Shown here one piece after another: positions 60,904 to 64,000 of a stretch of DNA of 64,000 bases. This DNA comes from Nitrospira sp. ND1 (lineage in GTDB: Bacteria; Nitrospirota; Nitrospiria; Nitrospirales; Nitrospiraceae), in the NCBI RefSeq assembly GCF_900170025.1, contig NZ_FWEX01000006.1:224668-288667 (forward strand). The letters run 5' to 3'. Under the pieces are notes generated by a model. That model was not told the origin of the DNA, searched no databases, and worked only from the letters and a program-made list of their open reading frames with translations. A program made the translations under genes and the position numbers. Each line of letters begins with the position of its first letter. Position 1 is the stretch's first letter.

Positions 60904-61734
60904 TTAGAGGTGATGGTTCTCTTCTTTCCCCAACTCCTGCGATCGTTGCGCCGCGGCTGTCACGGCCGACATCAAAGTCGCGCGCAGCCGCCCCTGCTCC
61001 AGGCGGGAGAGTCCCGCAATCGTGGTGCCGCCCGGCGAAGCCACGCGATCTTTCAACACCGCCGGATGTGTCCCCTGTTCCAGCACCATACGCGCCGCGC
61101 CGGCTACTGTCTGCGCCGCCAGAACTTGCGCGGTGATTCGAGGTAGTCCCATCAACACGCCGCCGTCGGCCAATGCTTCGATCATGGCGAACACGTAGGC
61201 CGGTCCGCTTCCGCTCAGGCCTGTCACGGCATCCATCAGCCGCTCCTCCACCACAACCACCTTACCGACCGATTCGAACAGGCATCGCGTCCGGTCCTGA
61301 TCTTCGGATGAGAGACCCGGCATCATGCTCATCGCCGTCACCCCTTCTCCGATGGTCGAGGGCGTGTTCGGCATGGCACGGACCAGTCTGGTTGCGGTCT
61401 TGAGGTGAGCCTGCAGGCGGGAGATCGGATACCCGGCTGCAACGGACATCACGAGGGGCCGGGATTGGAGACTTGAAGCCACCTCATCCAAAACAGAATC
61501 GAGCACCTGCGGTTCGACACAGAACACGACGAGCTCCGCACCTTGCGCCGCCGTCCGGTTGTCGGCATGGACCGCGACCCCGAATCGCTCTGCCAGCAGT
61601 TCCCGGCGATGGACATCGGGATCGCTGACGGTGAGGTGCTCGGCGACAGCCACGCCCTTGCGCAGGAGACCTGCCAGCAGCGCCTCGGCCATATTGCCGC
61701 CGCCGATGAACGCGATTCGTGTCCCCGTCAACAT
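60904..61734 (-). CDS. proC: Pyrroline-5-carboxylate reductase
   Basis: 276 residues. N-terminal Rossmann loop IAFIGGGNMAEALLAGLL and the family signature GLSGSGPAYVFAMIEALADG, followed by the C-terminal dimer domain. It makes proline from pyrroline-5-carboxylate with NAD(P)H. No ribosome-binding site precedes the ATG; a TATAAT lies exactly 6 nt upstream, suggesting a leaderless message. Confidence 0.95.
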   Translation of the reverse strand: MLTGTRIAFIGGGNMAEALLAGLLRKGVAVAEHLTVSDPDVHRRELLAERFGVAVHADNRTAAQGAELVVFCVEPQVLDSVLDEVASSLQSRPLVMSVAAGYPISRLQAHLKTATRLVRAMPNTPSTIGEGVTAMSMMPGLSSEDQDRTRCLFESVGKVVVVEERLMDAVTGLSGSGPAYVFAMIEALADGGVLMGLPRITAQVLAAQTVAGAARMVLEQGTHPAVLKDRVASPGGTTIAGLSRLEQGRLRATLMSAVTAAAQRSQELGKEENHHL

Positions 61735-61740
61735 GGCGCG

Positions 61741-61770
61741 ATTATACGGACGGCTCTCCGACAGGCGCAA
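61741..61770 (-). promoter_or_regulatory. Probable leaderless promoter of proC
   Basis: Minus strand TTGCGC (61765-61770), 18-nt spacer, TATAAT (61741-61746), 6 nt, ATG at 61734. Same geometry as at deoB. Confidence 0.6.
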
Positions 61771-61848
61771 CTTGCAACAGCCGGAAGGGGTTGTATAGAG
61801 TGGCGGCAGGGTTCGTGATCATCGTCTTTTCATCTAAATGGAGCAGAC

Positions 61849-62925
61849 ATGAGATGTATCCTTTCGCTCATCACCCTGGGGGCACTGGTACTCCTGGGCG
61901 ACCAGAGTTGGGCCCGCCGCGACGCCTTAACCGCCGAACAAAAGAGTCAACTGGAACGCATCGATCGCGTGTTGGTCGATGTGATTGTCCTCTCGGACAA
62001 GGGCAGCCTCGACGCCAAACCCCTGGTCGACGTGGTCGTCACCCGCATGAAAGAACTCGACTACACGACCGTGACCGATCCGACCCAGCCGCACGATGTG
62101 GAACTGAAGATCAAATGCGAGCAGCGAAAGACCTGGGAGGGCACCACCACGATGGGCAGCGATGCCGACCTTCCCGATGCGCCGTCACGAATCTGGAAAG
62201 GACCGGCCTGTCAGCTCGGCTATCTCCTCAACGGGAAAAAAATGGCCTGGCGCAAAGAGGTCCGGACAGATTTCGACGACGCCCAAGCCGCGGCCATGCT
62301 CGCGAAAGCCGGCGATCCCACGGCCTACGCGATGGCCAAGCTACAGGCGCGACTGGAAGAGTACGATTTCCCCGCACTCATCACCGCTGAATGGGGACAG
62401 GAAGCGCGCCTGTTTCGCCTGTACGACGATCCCAAGACTCCGGTCGCGCGCAAGGTGAAGCTGGTGGCCCTGTTCGGCGACCTGTTCTCCGTGAAGGCGA
62501 TCCCTCGCCTCCTCGACGGACTGAACGGAGCCGACCGCAGTATCGCCAAAGCCTCGGCCCTGGCGCTGGGCAATATCGGCCAGAAAGACACGATCCCGGT
62601 GCTCATCAAGACGATGAAATCCGGCCCCCCGGATTTGCGCGCGCCGGCCGCAAAAGCCCTGGGCATCGTCGGCGCTTTGCACGGAGACTTCACGATCGTG
62701 GATCCCCTGCTCGAAACGTTGAATACCGAGGATGTCGCCGTGAAAACCGAGGTCGCCTGGGCGCTCGGGAAACTGCCGGACATGCGGGCGTATGAACCGT
62801 TGTTCACGCTCCAAAAATCGCTCTACCGCGTGCACGAAAACGATGCCGATCCCAACCTGGTCAAATTGAAGGAAGCCGTCAATTGGAGCATCAAACAGAT
62901 CGACACCTGGGAACACGTGCAATAG
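61849..62925 (+). CDS. Exported HEAT-repeat protein
   Basis: 358 residues with a signal peptide (MRCILSLITLGALVLLGDQSWA). The first half (KGSLDAKPLVDVVVTRMKEL, HDVELKIKCEQRKTWEG) is of unknown fold. The second half has HEAT/PBS-lyase-like repeats (IAKASALALGNIGQKDTIPV, LRAPAAKALGIVGAL, KTEVAWALGKLPDMRAYEPL) that bind proteins. GGAG at 5 nt before the ATG. The small exported protein that follows may be in the same operon. Confidence 0.8.
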   Translation: MRCILSLITLGALVLLGDQSWARRDALTAEQKSQLERIDRVLVDVIVLSDKGSLDAKPLVDVVVTRMKELDYTTVTDPTQPHDVELKIKCEQRKTWEGTTTMGSDADLPDAPSRIWKGPACQLGYLLNGKKMAWRKEVRTDFDDAQAAAMLAKAGDPTAYAMAKLQARLEEYDFPALITAEWGQEARLFRLYDDPKTPVARKVKLVALFGDLFSVKAIPRLLDGLNGADRSIAKASALALGNIGQKDTIPVLIKTMKSGPPDLRAPAAKALGIVGALHGDFTIVDPLLETLNTEDVAVKTEVAWALGKLPDMRAYEPLFTLQKSLYRVHENDADPNLVKLKEAVNWSIKQIDTWEHVQ

Positions 62926-62963
62926 CAGGCTCCACCTTCTTCCTCTGCTTCGGCAGGTCGGCC

Positions 62964-63482
62964 ATGCGGCGGACCCTCGTGGCCTGTCAGATCCTGGCGG
63001 TGGCGCTCATCGTCTGTATCGCCGGCAACGGGCAGGCTCAGGTGATGGGGGAAGAGGCGGAACTCGACCGCCTCCGGGCAAAGGCGGAAGATGCCATGGG
63101 TAATGACGATGCGGAGACTGCGTCGATGAGCATGGGACGCGCGGCATTGATGGCGGCGCAACTCTCCAAGCGGCAGACTGAGCCGGCCCCGCGACAGACC
63201 TTCAACGCGACGGAGCACCTCTACCGGTCGCAGGAACATGGATATCGGGCGATCGCCCTGTTTCGGCGAGCCGGCGGGGAACTCCCCGCTTCAGCCGGCG
63301 TCTGCGGCAGTCTTCAACTGGCACAACTCGAACTGCGCCATGCGCAGGAAGCTCTCAGCGGGCCGAACGATACGGAGGGGAAGACCACCGCCTCCCCTCG
63401 ACGGAAGGCGGCGCAGCAGAGTATGGAAGACTGGTCGATTGTGTTGGATTCGATACAGGGGGAATTTCGCTGCCCCTCCTAG
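62964..63482 (+). CDS. Small exported protein, function unknown
   Basis: 172 residues. Signal peptide LVACQILAVALIVCIAGNGQAQ, then a helical, charged mature part (EEAELDRLRAKAEDAMGNDD, SLQLAQLELRHAQEALSG). The TAG stop is the CTAG flank of the repeat element that starts here, so the original C-terminus may differ. No family recognised. Confidence 0.68.
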   Translation: MRRTLVACQILAVALIVCIAGNGQAQVMGEEAELDRLRAKAEDAMGNDDAETASMSMGRAALMAAQLSKRQTEPAPRQTFNATEHLYRSQEHGYRAIALFRRAGGELPASAGVCGSLQLAQLELRHAQEALSGPNDTEGKTTASPRRKAAQQSMEDWSIVLDSIQGEFRCPS

Positions 63483-63666
63483 GAGCCTGTCCGAGTCATC
63501 CTTCGTAGCGAGACGAAGAAGATGCCGGCGGATGCGAGGCCGCAGGCTCGAAAAAACCGGAAGCGTATTCGCTGAATACGTTGAGGATTTTTACGGACCG
63601 AGAACGAGGCAGATGCAGGCAGATCATTCGTCGCAGCAGAACGGCATGACTCGGACAGACTCCTAG
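63479..63666. mobile_element. MITE-like element with 17-bp inverted ends and CTAG flanks
   Basis: CTAG (63479-63482), GAGCCTGTCCGAGTCAT (63483-63499), 146 bp of non-coding sequence, ATGACTCGGACAGACTC (63646-63662), CTAG (63663-63666). The ends are inverted repeats with one mismatch, and the CTAG on both sides is the expected 4-bp target duplication. There is no transposase inside, so it is non-autonomous. Confidence 0.85.
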
Positions 63667-63843
63667 CCCGGACTATTCATGAATACCTGCTCCGGCGTCT
63701 GGTCCTCTAGCTCGGCGGGGCTGTTCTCGTTCGGCCTCCTCGACGAACTGCAAGTACGCCTGCGTCGGCCTCACTTGCGAGAAGCCCCGGCGGGCTTCGG
63801 TCTCAAACGCCTCGCGACGGCATTCATGAATAATCCGGGCCAG
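63663..63843 (-). repeat. CTAG-bounded repeat element, copy 3 (181 bp)
   Basis: Inverted relative to copy 1. It starts CTAGCCCGGACTATTCATG and ends GAATAATCCGGGCCAG, where the last CTAG has decayed to CCAG. Ends are about 22-bp inverted repeats with two mismatches. It shares its first CTAG with the last CTAG of the preceding MITE, so one element inserted at the border of the other. Confidence 0.85.
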
Positions 63844-64000
63844 CCATCCGTTGAAAAAGACCGCTTGCTTCGTTCTCGCATTGCTCCGAGGCTCAGCCTC
63901 ATGAGCACCCTGCGGGAACACTCACTGCCTCCACCAAAGACATGTCGATGGGCCGTATGTCTGCAGGATGTGCAAACAGGCCGTCCAGCAAGGCCGCAGC
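63844..64000. other. Intergenic sequence at the right edge
   Basis: No gene is supported. A short palindrome GAGGCT-C-AGCCTC is near 63889-63901. The style (GGCCGTCCAGCAAGGCCGC) is repeat-like and may be part of a further intergenic repeat cut by the window edge. Confidence 0.35.

Noticed and set aside
1-64000. CRISPR arrays, rRNA and tRNA genes
   Set aside because: No regularly spaced repeats and no cloverleaf or rRNA-like sequence was seen on reading the intergenic regions; short RNAs cannot be excluded without a covariance search.

Overview
The window looks like chromosomal DNA of a Nitrospira-type bacterium (phylum Nitrospirota). This is inference from high GC content, Gram-negative envelope genes (Tat, lipoproteins, RND/TolC-type efflux), the character of the housekeeping proteins and a family of CTAG-bounded intergenic repeats; no rRNA or tRNA gene is present to prove it.

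Layout. 0-4.7 kb: a YCF48-like propeller protein coupled to an IPT/TIG-repeat protein, then RidA, DeoB and DeoC. 4.7-10.7 kb: a minus-strand run recA-recX-alaS-ruvX-mltG. 11-17 kb: a glycosyltransferase, a PilZ protein, a FitAB/VapBC-like toxin-antitoxin pair, several secreted or lipoproteins of unknown role and a truncated YetF-type fragment. 17-25 kb: an accessory block of apparently lower GC with DUF1353, a small protein and a four-gene operon of two coiled-coil lipoproteins, a membrane protein and a patatin-type lipoprotein. 25-29 kb: a zeta-like kinase coupled to a 52-residue partner and two paralogous MFS exporters. 29.5-36.6 kb: a CZB-domain protein and an operon of response regulator, RND pump, adaptor and outer-membrane channel. 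36.7-49.2 kb: mostly minus-strand housekeeping genes (cyclophilin, TatC, RimI, TsaB, RadA, SpoU methyltransferase, OPT transporter, RlmI-like methyltransferase). 49.4-55.6 kb: a pyruvate/indolepyruvate decarboxylase-like enzyme, a sigma-region-4-like protein, a membrane coiled-coil protein and a GpgS-like glycosyltransferase.

55.8-60.7 kb is a 4.9-kb integrated element bounded by identical 40-bp direct repeats. It carries a tyrosine integrase, a zinc-finger protein, an excisionase-like HTH protein, a candidate HUH replication initiator, a cysteine-rich small protein, a lipoprotein and GC-rich hairpins. It sits in the 3' end of a 64-codon gene next to proC, and the element supplies a new C-terminus for that gene. 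The right end holds proC, a HEAT-repeat protein, a small exported protein and two abutting repeat elements.

Themes. Neighbouring genes are very often joined by ATGA/GTGA overlaps. Two genes (deoB, proC) appear to have leaderless promoters. Three genes end in a TAG that is part of the CTAG border of a repeat element, which suggests insertion at stop-codon CTAG sites without loss of the gene. The strongest candidates for undescribed biology are the mini-element at 55.8-60.7 kb, the patatin lipoprotein operon at 18.3-24.7 kb, and the CTAG-targeting repeats.
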